A DNA stretch of 7,518 nucleotides from Gemmatimonadota bacterium (GCA_016880225.1 JAEHDT010000009.1:1-7518); one strand, 5' to 3'; shown: positions 1-6,917, counted from the stretch's first letter. Numbers and translations: made by a program. Notes: a model not told the origin generated them from the letters alone.

Positions 1-366
1 ACGCTCGTGAACGTGGCGCGCGCCAGCCAGGTCGCCATGATGGCCGGCGCCGACTTCATCAAGACGTCCACCGGCAAGGAAGCCGTGAACGCGACCCTTC
101 CCGTGGGCGTGGTCATGACGCGGCAGATCCGCGACTACTACGAGCGCACCGGTTACGCCGTGGGCTTCAAGCCGGCGGGCGGGATCCGCAGGGCCAAACA
201 AGCGCTCGACTGGCTCATCCTGATGAAGGAAGAGCTGGGCGACCGCTGGCTGCGGGCCAATCTGTTTCGGCTCGGCGCCTCGGCACTGCTCAGCGACATC
301 GAGCGCCAGCTCGAGCACTTCGTGACGGGGCGCTACTCGGCGGCGCACCACCACCCGATGGTATGA
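1..366 (+). CDS. deoC: Deoxyribose-phosphate aldolase, C-terminal part (5' end outside window)
   Basis: DERA cleaves 2-deoxyribose 5-phosphate to acetaldehyde and glyceraldehyde 3-phosphate in cytosolic deoxynucleoside breakdown. The frame is open from base 1 and gives 121 residues before TGA at 364-366; the N-terminal half is missing. The fragment holds both family signatures. DFIKTSTGK contains the Schiff-base lysine (fragment residue 21, codon 61-63), and GFKPAGG contains the second active-site lysine (residue 57, codon 169-171). FRLGASALLSDIERQ and an ending of the type VTGRY...HHPM follow. That tail resembles the long, animal-type DERA more than the short E. coli enzyme, which ends soon after the GASSLL motif. 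This comparison is from memory, not an alignment. The next gene begins one base after the stop, so the two are almost certainly co-transcribed and translationally coupled. The assignment is secure; only the subclass is inferred. Confidence 0.95.
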   Translation, partial: TLVNVARASQVAMMAGADFIKTSTGKEAVNATLPVGVVMTRQIRDYYERTGYAVGFKPAGGIRRAKQALDWLILMKEELGDRWLRANLFRLGASALLSDIERQLEHFVTGRYSAAHHHPMV

Positions 367-367
367 C

Positions 368-2767
368 ATGACCACCGTCTCCGAAATCTTCGAAACCATG
401 GCGTACGGGCCGGCGCCCGAGAGCGACAAGCCGGCGCTCGAGTGGATCGCCCGGCAGAACGGCGCATTCGGACTGTTCATCGGCGGGCGCTGGACGAACG
501 GAGCGGGCGACGCGTTCGACGTCATCAACCCGGCCACGCGGGAGACGCTGGCGCGCGTCACCCAGGCGGGCGCGGACGACGTCGCGGCCGCGGTCGCGGC
601 CGCGCGCAAGGCGTTCGCCGCGTGGTCGCGGCTCTCCGGGCACGCCCGGGCGCGCCATTTGTACGCGCTGGCGCGCGCGGTCCAGAAGCACTCGCGTCTC
701 CTGGCCGTGCTCGAAAGCCTCGACAACGGCAAGTCGATCCGCGAGACGCGCGACCTCGACATCCCGCTCGTGGCGCGCCATCTGTACCACCACGCCGGCT
801 GGGCGCAGCTCGCCGAGTCGGAGTTCGCGGGCTACGAGCCGGTGGGCGTCGTGGGGCAGATCGTCCCGTGGAACTTCCCGCTCCTGATGGTGGCGTGGAA
901 GATCGCGCCCGCGCTCGCCGCCGGGAACACCGTCGTCTTGAAGCCCGCGGAGTTCACGCCGCTGACGGCGCTGTGTCTCGCCGAGATCGCGCACGACGCG
1001 GGGCTCCCGGCCGGCGTGCTCAACGTCGTGACGGGAGACGGGCGGACGGGTGAGCTGATCGTGAAGCACCCCGACATCGATAAGATCGCGTTCACCGGCT
1101 CCACCGAAGTCGGGCGGCTGATCCGCAAGGCCACTGCGGGATCGGGAAAGCGGCTGTCGCTCGAGCTCGGCGGCAAGAGCCCGTTCATCGTGTTCGACGA
1201 CGCCGACTTGGATAGCGTGGTCGAGGGCGTGGTGGACGCGATCTGGTTCAATCAGGGGCAGGTGTGCTGTGCCGGCTCGCGGCTGCTCGTGCAGGAAGGG
1301 ATCGCCGAGCGCCTGATCGCGAAGCTCCGGGAGCGGATGGAGAAGCTGCGGGTGGGTCCGCCGCTCGACAAGGCGATCGACATGGGCGCGATCGTCGCGC
1401 CGGTGCAGCTCGAGCGCATCCGCAGGCTCGTCAACACGGGCGTCGAGGAGGGCGCCACCCTGTGGCAGCCGTCGTGGGCGTGCCCTACGGACGGCTACTT
1501 CTATCCGCCTACGCTGTTCACGGGTGTCTCACCGGCCGCCACGATCGCGCAGGTCGAAATCTTCGGGCCGGTGCTCGTATCGATGGCGTTCCGCACGCCG
1601 GCCGAGGCGGTGGAGCTCGCGAACAACACGCCGTACGGGCTCGCGGCGAGCGTGTGGACGGAGAACATCAACCTGGCACTCGACGTGGCGCCGAGGATCA
1701 AGGCGGGCGTCGTGTGGATCAACTGCACCAATCTGTTCGACGCGGCGTCGGGCTTCGGGGGCTACCGGGAGTCGGGGTTCGGGCGGGAGGGCGGGAGAGA
1801 GGGGATGTGGGAGTATCTGAGGCCGGAATGGGAAGCGCCGAAGGCTGAACGCGGGACGCGGGGCAAGAAGTGCGCGCCCGTCCCGCGTTCGGAGATCCGC
1901 GCTTCGCGCTCGCACGCGCTCCCCCCGATCGACCGGACGTACAAGCTGTTCATCGGAGGCCAACAGGTCCGTCCCGATCAGGGCTATAGCCGCCGCATCG
2001 TGGGCGCGGACGGCGCGCTCTTGGCCGAGGTCGCGGAGGGAAACCGCAAGGACATTCGTAACGCGGTCGAGGCCGCGCACGCGGGTGCCGGCTGGGCCAA
2101 GGCGAGTGGCCACGCTCGCGGGCAGGTCCTCTACTACATCGCCGAGAATCTGGCCCAACGGGCCGACGAGTTCGCCCAGCGGCTCAGCCTCATGACCGGC
2201 CAGGACGCCGCCGCCGGGAGTCGCGAAGTGGCGGCGAGCATCGCCCGCCTGTTCAGCTACGCGGCGTGGGCCGACAAGTACGACGGCGCGGTCCACCACA
2301 CCCCGATCCGGGGCGTCACGCTCGCCATGAACGAGAGCATGGGGGTGATGGGCATCACCTGCCCCGACGACCACCCGCTGCTCGGTTTCGTTTCGCTCGT
2401 CGCTCCCGCCATCGCGGTCGGGAACACGGTGATCGTGGTGCCGTCGGAAGCCCATCCCCTGGCCGCCACCGAGTTGTATACGGTGCTCGAGGCATCGGAC
2501 GTCCCGCCGGGGGTGATCAACATCGTCACGGGCTCGAAGGACGCGCTCGCCAAGGTGCTCGCCGAGCACGACGACGTCGACGCGGTGTGGTACTTCGGCG
2601 GTCAGGCGGCCGGCGCCGAGATCGAGCGGGCGTCAGCGGGCAATATGAAGCGGACCTGGGTCGAGTGGCACGGGAGGGACTGGTACGACGCGGTTCAGGG
2701 CGAAGGACGGCAGTTCCTCAGGGAGGCGACGCAAGTCAAGAACATCTGGATCCCGTACGGGGAATAG
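368..2767 (+). CDS. ALDH16-type aldehyde dehydrogenase: full catalytic unit fused to a truncated pseudo-ALDH unit
   Basis: A 799-residue NAD(P)-dependent aldehyde dehydrogenase, about the length of animal ALDH16A1. The N-terminal unit (about 30-500) is complete: IVPWNFP with Asn169, VVLKPAE with Lys192, the cofactor-loop motif FTGSTEVG (242-249), ELGGKSP with general base Glu266, GQVCCAG with nucleophile Cys300, and EIFGPVL with Glu397. The 34-residue Glu-Cys spacing matches ordinary ALDHs. A charged linker (about 485-522) leads to a second unit (525-799) starting YKLFIGG. There the motifs are degenerate: CPDDHP replaces PWNFP, Val691 replaces the lysine, and VWYFGG replaces FTGST. After an EWHGR echo of ELGGK (Glu766) the chain goes straight to a final QVKNIWIPYGE strand, so the catalytic-Cys subdomain is missing. 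This is the known ALDH16 plan, in which bacterial members keep the cysteine and human ALDH16A1 has lost it. The start ATG lies one base after the deoC stop and has no strong Shine-Dalgarno, which fits translational coupling. The context suggests oxidation of DERA-derived acetaldehyde or a related aldehyde; the true substrate is unknown. Confidence 0.93.
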   Translation: MTTVSEIFETMAYGPAPESDKPALEWIARQNGAFGLFIGGRWTNGAGDAFDVINPATRETLARVTQAGADDVAAAVAAARKAFAAWSRLSGHARARHLYALARAVQKHSRLLAVLESLDNGKSIRETRDLDIPLVARHLYHHAGWAQLAESEFAGYEPVGVVGQIVPWNFPLLMVAWKIAPALAAGNTVVLKPAEFTPLTALCLAEIAHDAGLPAGVLNVVTGDGRTGELIVKHPDIDKIAFTGSTEVGRLIRKATAGSGKRLSLELGGKSPFIVFDDADLDSVVEGVVDAIWFNQGQVCCAGSRLLVQEGIAERLIAKLRERMEKLRVGPPLDKAIDMGAIVAPVQLERIRRLVNTGVEEGATLWQPSWACPTDGYFYPPTLFTGVSPAATIAQVEIFGPVLVSMAFRTPAEAVELANNTPYGLAASVWTENINLALDVAPRIKAGVVWINCTNLFDAASGFGGYRESGFGREGGREGMWEYLRPEWEAPKAERGTRGKKCAPVPRSEIRASRSHALPPIDRTYKLFIGGQQVRPDQGYSRRIVGADGALLAEVAEGNRKDIRNAVEAAHAGAGWAKASGHARGQVLYYIAENLAQRADEFAQRLSLMTGQDAAAGSREVAASIARLFSYAAWADKYDGAVHHTPIRGVTLAMNESMGVMGITCPDDHPLLGFVSLVAPAIAVGNTVIVVPSEAHPLAATELYTVLEASDVPPGVINIVTGSKDALAKVLAEHDDVDAVWYFGGQAAGAEIERASAGNMKRTWVEWHGRDWYDAVQGEGRQFLREATQVKNIWIPYGE

Positions 2768-2771
2768 GAAA

Positions 2772-2812
2772 GGCAAAGGCTAGACGCGCGGCTACGCCGC
2801 TAGCCGTTTGCC
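2772..2812. terminator. Candidate bidirectional stem-loop between convergent genes
   Basis: GGCAAAGGCTA (2772-2782) pairs with TAGCCGTTTGCC (2801-2812) with a single bulged base. Inside, GCGGC (2788-2792) pairs with GCCGC (2796-2800) around a TAC loop, leaving a small left-side bulge (2783-2787). The structure starts five bases after the aldehyde dehydrogenase stop and lies at the end of the opposing minus-strand unit, where a shared terminator is expected. Neither strand has a clean T-tract after it, so it may slow polymerase, stabilise mRNA ends, or need Rho. Its right arm also encodes the last residues of the putative 63-residue minus-strand protein. Confidence 0.45.
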
Positions 2813-2983
2813 ATCCGCCGGGACGGGCTTGGGCTTCATGAGCTTCCAGCGATTGCAGATCGGACAGCCGAGGTAAGTCCGGCCCAGCCAGTCCGTCTCG
2901 TACTCCTGCGGGTGGCGGCATGTGGCTCGCCCCCGTCGTTTCCCGGAAGCACGGTGCTTGGTGTTCACACCCGTTCCAACCAC
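2792..2983 (-). CDS. Putative 63-residue Cys/His protein, possibly zinc-binding
   Basis: I do not recognise a named family. The reading frame encodes a small basic protein with Cys22, His24, Cys40 and Cys43. The pattern is C-x-H, 15 residues, then CPIC inside YLGCPICNRWKLMKPK, which resembles a compact zinc-binding site. The start is uncertain. GTG at 2983 has GGCGAGG immediately upstream with almost no spacing, and another in-frame GTG lies five codons later. It begins 33 bases after the stop of the 126-residue zinc-ribbon gene, in the same direction, so it would be the last gene of the kinase operon. Its TAG stop lies within the stem-loop at the convergent junction. Evidence for it is the sensible gene order, the CPxC motif and the aromatic-rich core. 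Evidence against it is its short length in GC-rich DNA where random open frames are common. Confidence 0.45.
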   Translation of the reverse strand: MVGTGVNTKHRASGKRRGRATCRHPQEYETDWLGRTYLGCPICNRWKLMKPKPVPADGKRLAA

Positions 2984-3016
2984 CCTCGCCGTTGCGGAGT
3001 TCCCCGGGGAGGCGCT

Positions 3017-3397
3017 TCAGCCGGCCGCCAGGTACTGCTCGTCCCAGGCGATCCCGAACAGGCCGTTGCAGCGCTGGCAGCGCAGCTCCCGGGCATAGCC
3101 GGTGATCGGCGTCCGGCCGCGGCATACCGGGCACACGGCGTAGCGCGGGCGCCAGTGACCGGGCGGGTCGTTGGGGTCGCGCGGGCCCGGCACCACCGTC
3201 CAACTCCGGGGCCGGGAGAACAGCGTCTGGAGGAAGCGGCGCGGCACCCGAATCTGCTCGCGGCGCGGCACCTGGACCGTGGCCTCCTCCTCCGTGAGCC
3301 TCACGACGCGGTACCACGCGCCCCGTCGCAGGCCGCAATTGACGTCGAGCTTCAAGCGGGCCCACGCCCGCCGCTGTGATTCGGACGGCTGCTCCAT
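3017..3397 (-). CDS. Uncharacterised 126-residue protein with C-terminal four-cysteine zinc ribbon
   Basis: No named family is recognised and no function is assigned. The N-terminal two thirds (about 10-70) looks like a small beta-rich fold: RRGAWYRVVRLTEEEATVQV, then RRFLQTLF and a WTVVPGP segment. The C-terminal part has Cys89-x-x-Cys92 and Cys107-x-x-Cys110 separated by 14 residues, a typical treble-clef or zinc-ribbon arrangement (CPVC ... CQRC), followed by an acidic, aromatic tail. A structural zinc site is the likely reading; nucleic-acid or protein binding are both possible. The open frame extends upstream into the kinase coding region, but ATG at 3395-3397 is the first sensible start because it lies 47 bases after the kinase stop. 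Its Shine-Dalgarno is weak (a GGGG run two bases before ATG). Same-strand position suggests it is the second gene of the kinase operon. Confidence 0.75.
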   Translation of the reverse strand: MEQPSESQRRAWARLKLDVNCGLRRGAWYRVVRLTEEEATVQVPRREQIRVPRRFLQTLFSRPRSWTVVPGPRDPNDPPGHWRPRYAVCPVCRGRTPITGYARELRCQRCNGLFGIAWDEQYLAAG

Positions 3398-3444
3398 GGC
3401 CCCAAAGTGAAATCGCGACAGGGGACTGTCAATCGGGACCGGCG

Positions 3445-5688
3445 TCACAACCGCATCTTTTCGAGTAGCACCTTGAACCCCGGCTCGTCGCGCACCGGAT
3501 CGAGCAGCGGATTCACCCGGAGATACGCGAGCCACCCCCGCCGCTCCGCATACGCCCGCTCGATCCACTCGAGCGCGCGGGCGTGATCGCCCAGCCCGAG
3601 GTGCAGGGTGGCGAACGCCACCGGAGACACATAGTCGCGGCGGCTCTCGGTCTCGAGGTCCCCGAGCAGCACTTCCGCCTGGGAGCGGCGCCCGGTGCGC
3701 GCCAGCAGCCAACCGAGCGTGGCCGTCGTGTACGCCCCCGCCGCGGGGAGCGCCAGGCCGTCACGGATCACCCGCTCGGCGTCGCTCCACTGCTCCTGAT
3801 GCGCGAGCACGAGGCCCAGCACGCGGAAGGTTTCCGCCGCCGTGGGGTTCATGGCGATTGCACGCGAGAGGTGGTAGCGCGCCTGGTCGTAGCGCCGCGC
3901 GTAGTAGTACGCCCACCCCACCGACCTGCGGATCGACACCGAGGCCGGATCGAGCTCGAGGGCCGTGTGGCTCTCGACCAACGCCTCGTCGAACCGCCCC
4001 TGCGCGGCGAGCCAGAACGCGTACCACTGGTGCGCGGTGGCGTAACGCGGGTCGAGCTCCACGGCGCGCCGGTACTCGCGCCGGGCGGCCTCCCAATCCC
4101 AGTCGTAGATGAACAGCGTCCAGGCGAGCGATGCATGCGCCTCGGCGAGCGTATCATCGAGCTCCAGCGCCTTGCGCGCATACTCCCTGGCCCGCGCGAA
4201 CCCTTCTGCCACGGGGACACTGCGATAGTCGAGCTGCAACGCATAGGAGTCGGCGAGCCCGGTGTACGCCGGGGCGTACCCGGGGTCCTCCGCGATCGCC
4301 GCCTCGAAACAGCGAATCGCCTCGGTGATCGCCTCCTGAGTGCGCTTGTTCCACGCGTAGCGGCCCTTCAGGTACAGCCCGTACGCCGCGATGCTGTGCG
4401 TGTAGCGTTTGGGCGCCGGCTCGACGAGGTCGGCGAACGACGTGGCCCGCAGCGTGTCCACAATGGTGCGGGCGATCTCCTCCTCGATCGTGAACACGTC
4501 CTCGAGCGTGCGATCGTAACGCTCGGACCAGAGCAGCTGCCCGTCCTCGGTGGACGTGAGCTGGGCGGTGATGCGCAGCCGGTCGCCCGAGCGGCGCACG
4601 CTGCCCTCGAGCACCCACGCGGCGCCGAGCAATGCACCGATAGCGCGCACGTCCTGCGGCTTCCCCTTGAGCGCGAACACCGAAGTGCGTGAGGCCACGC
4701 GCAAGCCCTGGACCTTGTGCAGCGCGTCGATCAACTCGTCCGTGATGCCGTCGCTCAGGTACTCGTTCTCGGCGTCGGGACTGGCGTTGACGAACGGCAG
4801 CACGGCGATCGAACGGCCGATCGCCGAGCCGGCGGCTGCACGAGCAGCGTCAGAAGGAGGACCCTCGAGCGCCGCGACGAACTCGGCCGCCGTCGCGAAC
4901 CGCTCCGCCGGATCCTTGACGAGCGCCCGGGCAAGCGCTTGCTCCACGGCGGTGGGGACTTCGGGACGGAGCGCGCGCACCGGCCGCGGCACCTCGGTCA
5001 CCTGCTTCGCCATCGTGGCACGCGGGCCGGCGCCGCGGAGCGGCGGCTCGCCCGCGAGCATCTCGTACACGACGCACGCGAGACTGTACACGTCGCTCTG
5101 GTTCCCGACGTTCTGCTCCCCACTCGCCTGCTCGGGACTCATGTACTCCGGGGTCCCGACGGCGATGCCGGCGTCGGTCACGAGCTCCGGGCCCGGAGTG
5201 CGGCAGGCGCGCGCCACTCCGAAGTCGGCCAGGAGGGCGTGCCCCTCCGCGAACAGGATGTTCTCGGGCTTGACGTCGCGGTGCACCAGTCCGTTGCGGT
5301 GCGCATAGTCGAGCCCTCCGCCGATCTCCTGCGCGATCCGCAGCGCCTCCTTCACGGCCAACCGCTTTTCCCGGTCGAGCCGCTCGCGCAGCGAGCCCCC
5401 GGGGACGAGCGGCTGCACGTAATACAGGTGACCGCCGGCCTCGCCCGAATCGATGAGCGGTACGATGTGCGGATGGGAGAGCCGGGCCGCGATCCCGATC
5501 TCCCGGAGGAACCGCTCGGCGCCGAGCGAGGCGGCCAGACCGGGCCGCAGCACCTTGATGGCGACGTTGCGGCCGTGCTTCTTGTCGACGGCGAGGTACA
5601 CGGTCGCCATGCCGCCCCGGCCGAGCTCGCGCTCGATCGCGTAGCGGTCGGAGAGCGCGGCGGCGAGGGAAGGACGCGTGTCCGTCAT
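3445..5688 (-). CDS. Cytosolic Ser/Thr protein kinase with TolB-N-like domain and TPR array
   Basis: A 747-residue Hanks-type Ser/Thr kinase. The catalytic domain (about 16-275) has every key element: glycine loop GRGGMATVY (23-31), ATP lysine Lys45 in AIK, helix-C Glu63, catalytic loop HRDVKPEN (136-143) with Asp138, DFG (155-157), and activation segment GTPEYMSPE (178-186) with phosphorylatable Thr171 and Thr179. Residues about 293-413 match the TolB-N/adenylate-cyclase-associated type: SIAVLPF, YLSDGITDELIDAL, VLEGSVRRSGDRLRI and LLWSERYDR. From about 430 to 725 there are tetratricopeptide-like helix pairs, with repeated A...Y..RAVELDP and A.ALELDP signatures. No transmembrane helix separates the kinase and sensor modules, although many bacterial relatives have one, so the protein is probably cytosolic. 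It likely phosphorylates partners recruited by the TPRs; the targets are unknown. The ATG at 5686-5688 sits directly before the kinase fold and has no clear Shine-Dalgarno. Two small genes follow on the same strand. The domain call is secure. Confidence 0.95.
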   Translation of the reverse strand: MTDTRPSLAAALSDRYAIERELGRGGMATVYLAVDKKHGRNVAIKVLRPGLAASLGAERFLREIGIAARLSHPHIVPLIDSGEAGGHLYYVQPLVPGGSLRERLDREKRLAVKEALRIAQEIGGGLDYAHRNGLVHRDVKPENILFAEGHALLADFGVARACRTPGPELVTDAGIAVGTPEYMSPEQASGEQNVGNQSDVYSLACVVYEMLAGEPPLRGAGPRATMAKQVTEVPRPVRALRPEVPTAVEQALARALVKDPAERFATAAEFVAALEGPPSDAARAAAGSAIGRSIAVLPFVNASPDAENEYLSDGITDELIDALHKVQGLRVASRTSVFALKGKPQDVRAIGALLGAAWVLEGSVRRSGDRLRITAQLTSTEDGQLLWSERYDRTLEDVFTIEEEIARTIVDTLRATSFADLVEPAPKRYTHSIAAYGLYLKGRYAWNKRTQEAITEAIRCFEAAIAEDPGYAPAYTGLADSYALQLDYRSVPVAEGFARAREYARKALELDDTLAEAHASLAWTLFIYDWDWEAARREYRRAVELDPRYATAHQWYAFWLAAQGRFDEALVESHTALELDPASVSIRRSVGWAYYYARRYDQARYHLSRAIAMNPTAAETFRVLGLVLAHQEQWSDAERVIRDGLALPAAGAYTTATLGWLLARTGRRSQAEVLLGDLETESRRDYVSPVAFATLHLGLGDHARALEWIERAYAERRGWLAYLRVNPLLDPVRDEPGFKVLLEKMRL

Positions 5689-5784
5689 GAGGCGAGAGGA
5701 ATATGCCCGGGCCCGGCCGGCAATGGGAGGGACGCCGCGCCGCTCTGGCGCGCCGCACGGGACCCCTTAGACTGGAGCGCGCGC
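5689..5784. promoter_or_regulatory. Divergent intergenic spacer between the kinase and the four-helix membrane protein
   Basis: This 96-base spacer must hold the start signals of both divergent genes. On the minus strand, GCATATTC (5699-5706) ends 10 bases before the kinase ATG and could be a -10 element giving a very short leader, but no -35 hexamer stands at normal spacing (TTGCCG is only 12 bases away). On the plus strand, GGAG at 5774-5777 is a good Shine-Dalgarno seven bases before ATG 5785. A GC-rich self-complementary run (GCCCGGGCCCGGCCGGC, 5705-5721) fills the kinase-proximal half. Promoter assignment is weak. Confidence 0.35.
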
Positions 5785-6471
5785 ATGCAGCCCGTCAGGG
5801 TCTACGGCGGCAGCTCCGGCCCGAGCGGCAGTCCCGTCCTCGGCGGCATCATCGCCGGCGTCTTGCTGGCGGTCGTGTGGATGCTGCTCGTGTGGCTGAC
5901 GCACAATCCGGTGAGCCTGGCCGGCTGGGGGGTGGGCGGCCTCATCGGGCTCACAGTGGCGCGGGGGGCAAGGGGTACAGCGGGGCCGCACGGTGCGAAC
6001 CCGTCGCTCGGCACAATCGCGGCCGTGCTCACGGTCGGTACCGTCGTGCTCGGCAAAGCGCTGATTCTCGCGTTTGCGCTCCGGCCGATCGTGCGGGATG
6101 AAATCGTGCGGAACCGGGGCGTGACCACGGCCCTGTTCCTGATCGACATGACGGCGCACCGATCGTTCTCGCCGGACCTCCAAGCTGCGCTCGATCAGGA
6201 GGCTCGCGAGTTGCAGGACAGTGGCCACTCGCCGCTGCGCGCCGGGCGGGCGCTCGAGTTGCAGGAGCGGATCGCCGCGGAGGCGAGGGCCCGAGACTCG
6301 GCGGCGACCCCTGCCCAGCGTGAGGCATTGGTGCGGACGTACTCGGACAGCATCCTGGCCCGCCAGGGGTTCCTCCCCATGCTCGGCAGGCTGTTCAGTA
6401 TCTGGGATCTGTTGTGGCTGGGGCTGGGGGTCTCGAGCGCCTGGAAGCTGGCCCAGAGCCGGTTCGCTTAG
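5785..6471 (+). CDS. Uncharacterised membrane protein, four predicted helices, 228 residues
   Basis: No named family is recognised. A short Gly/Ser-rich N-terminus precedes three hydrophobic segments: about 18-40 (VLGGIIAGVLLAVVWMLLVW), 43-60 (LAGWGVGGLIGLTV) and 75-99 (GTIAAVLTVGTVVLGKALIL). A soluble middle section of about 100 residues (101-200), with acidic and basic helices such as LDQEARELQ and ELQERIAAEARAR, follows before a last hydrophobic segment at about 203-224 with a basic C-terminus. The GWxxGGLIGLxV arrangement recalls small inner-membrane proteins of unknown function found in several phyla, but this is a resemblance only. ATG 5785 is chosen because GGAG lies at optimal distance upstream and hydrophobic coding begins right after it. 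The frame is open much further upstream, but that part is antisense to the kinase and is an artefact. It converges with, and overlaps the stop of, the next minus-strand gene. Confidence 0.82.
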   Translation: MQPVRVYGGSSGPSGSPVLGGIIAGVLLAVVWMLLVWLTHNPVSLAGWGVGGLIGLTVARGARGTAGPHGANPSLGTIAAVLTVGTVVLGKALILAFALRPIVRDEIVRNRGVTTALFLIDMTAHRSFSPDLQAALDQEARELQDSGHSPLRAGRALELQERIAAEARARDSAATPAQREALVRTYSDSILARQGFLPMLGRLFSIWDLLWLGLGVSSAWKLAQSRFA

Positions 6472-6911
6472 CCGCTCTGCTGACCTTTGTCGCGCTCGGC
6501 CTGCTGGCGCTCCTCCCGCTCGCGCTCCTCGCGCGCCCGGCGGACGCGCTCCTGCCGCTGGCGCAGCTCCTCCGCGTCGCGGGCGGCCCGTGCGGCCTCG
6601 CGTTTCTCTTCTTCCGGGTCAACCTGGTCGCGCGCCTGGCGCGCGCGCTCCTGGCGCCGGCGCCGGTCGTCCTCCTGCTTGGCGGCCCGATCGGCCTCGA
6701 GCTCCTTGAGCCGCTTGCTGTTCATCCACCACATCACCCCGAACAGGCCGAATTGCGCGGGGAGGACGAACACAAAGGAAAATGGGAACAGGCCCCGGAC
6801 GGTGACCGAGAGCGCGAGGCTCGCCACCGCCCACTTCCAGCCGGTCATGTGCTCGTACTCGGCGGCGGCGTAGAACAGCACCGCGAAGCCGAGACCGCCC
6901 AGGATACCCAT
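6468..6911 (-). CDS. Uncharacterised membrane protein with long charged helical tail, 147 residues
   Basis: No named family is recognised. Hydrophobic segments at about 3-19 (ILGGLGFAVLFYAAA) and about 26-62 (long enough for two helices, interrupted near RGLFPF) are followed by NSKRLKELEADR. An almost uninterrupted run of Arg, Glu, Gln, Ala and Lys follows to residue 142 and is predicted to be a long charged alpha-helix or coiled coil facing the cytoplasm. There is no obvious catalytic motif. Possible roles are a membrane-tethered scaffold or interaction protein. The start is ATG at 6909-6911, where the membrane segment begins; upstream codons in the frame are Pro/Arg-rich and fall in a promoter-like region. 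No Shine-Dalgarno precedes the ATG, but a -35/-10-like pair six bases away suggests a leaderless transcript. Its TAA stop overlaps the TAG of the convergent upstream gene. Confidence 0.78.
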   Translation of the reverse strand: MGILGGLGFAVLFYAAAEYEHMTGWKWAVASLALSVTVRGLFPFSFVFVLPAQFGLFGVMWWMNSKRLKELEADRAAKQEDDRRRRQERARQARDQVDPEEEKREAARAARDAEELRQRQERVRRAREEREREERQQAERDKGQQSG

Positions 6912-6917
6912 GGGGCG

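Noticed and set aside
290..1069. 259-residue minus-strand frame opposite deoC and the aldehyde dehydrogenase
   Set aside because: Antisense to two certain genes, with Arg-rich composition and no recognisable motif.
1529..2569. 346-residue minus-strand frame opposite the aldehyde dehydrogenase
   Set aside because: Antisense shadow of a certain gene; no domain visible.
3417..3430. Small hairpin GACAG-GGGA-CTGTC between the kinase and zinc-ribbon genes
   Set aside because: Only five base pairs and no T-tract; too weak to call a terminator or attenuator.
3398..3712. Upstream extension of the zinc-ribbon gene by 105 residues
   Set aside because: It would overlap the kinase C-terminus in another frame and is Arg/Ala/Pro-rich; the protein-like part begins at the ATG at 3397.
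3583..4692. 369-residue plus-strand open frame
   Set aside because: Lies wholly antisense to the TPR and TolB-like parts of the kinase gene, whose protein is clearly conserved; composition is typical of a codon-position shadow.
4717..5784. Long plus-strand open frame upstream of the four-helix membrane protein, adding 356 residues
   Set aside because: It is antisense to the intact kinase gene, is Arg/Gly/Ala/Pro-rich like other GC-rich shadow frames, and a good Shine-Dalgarno supports the start at 5785.
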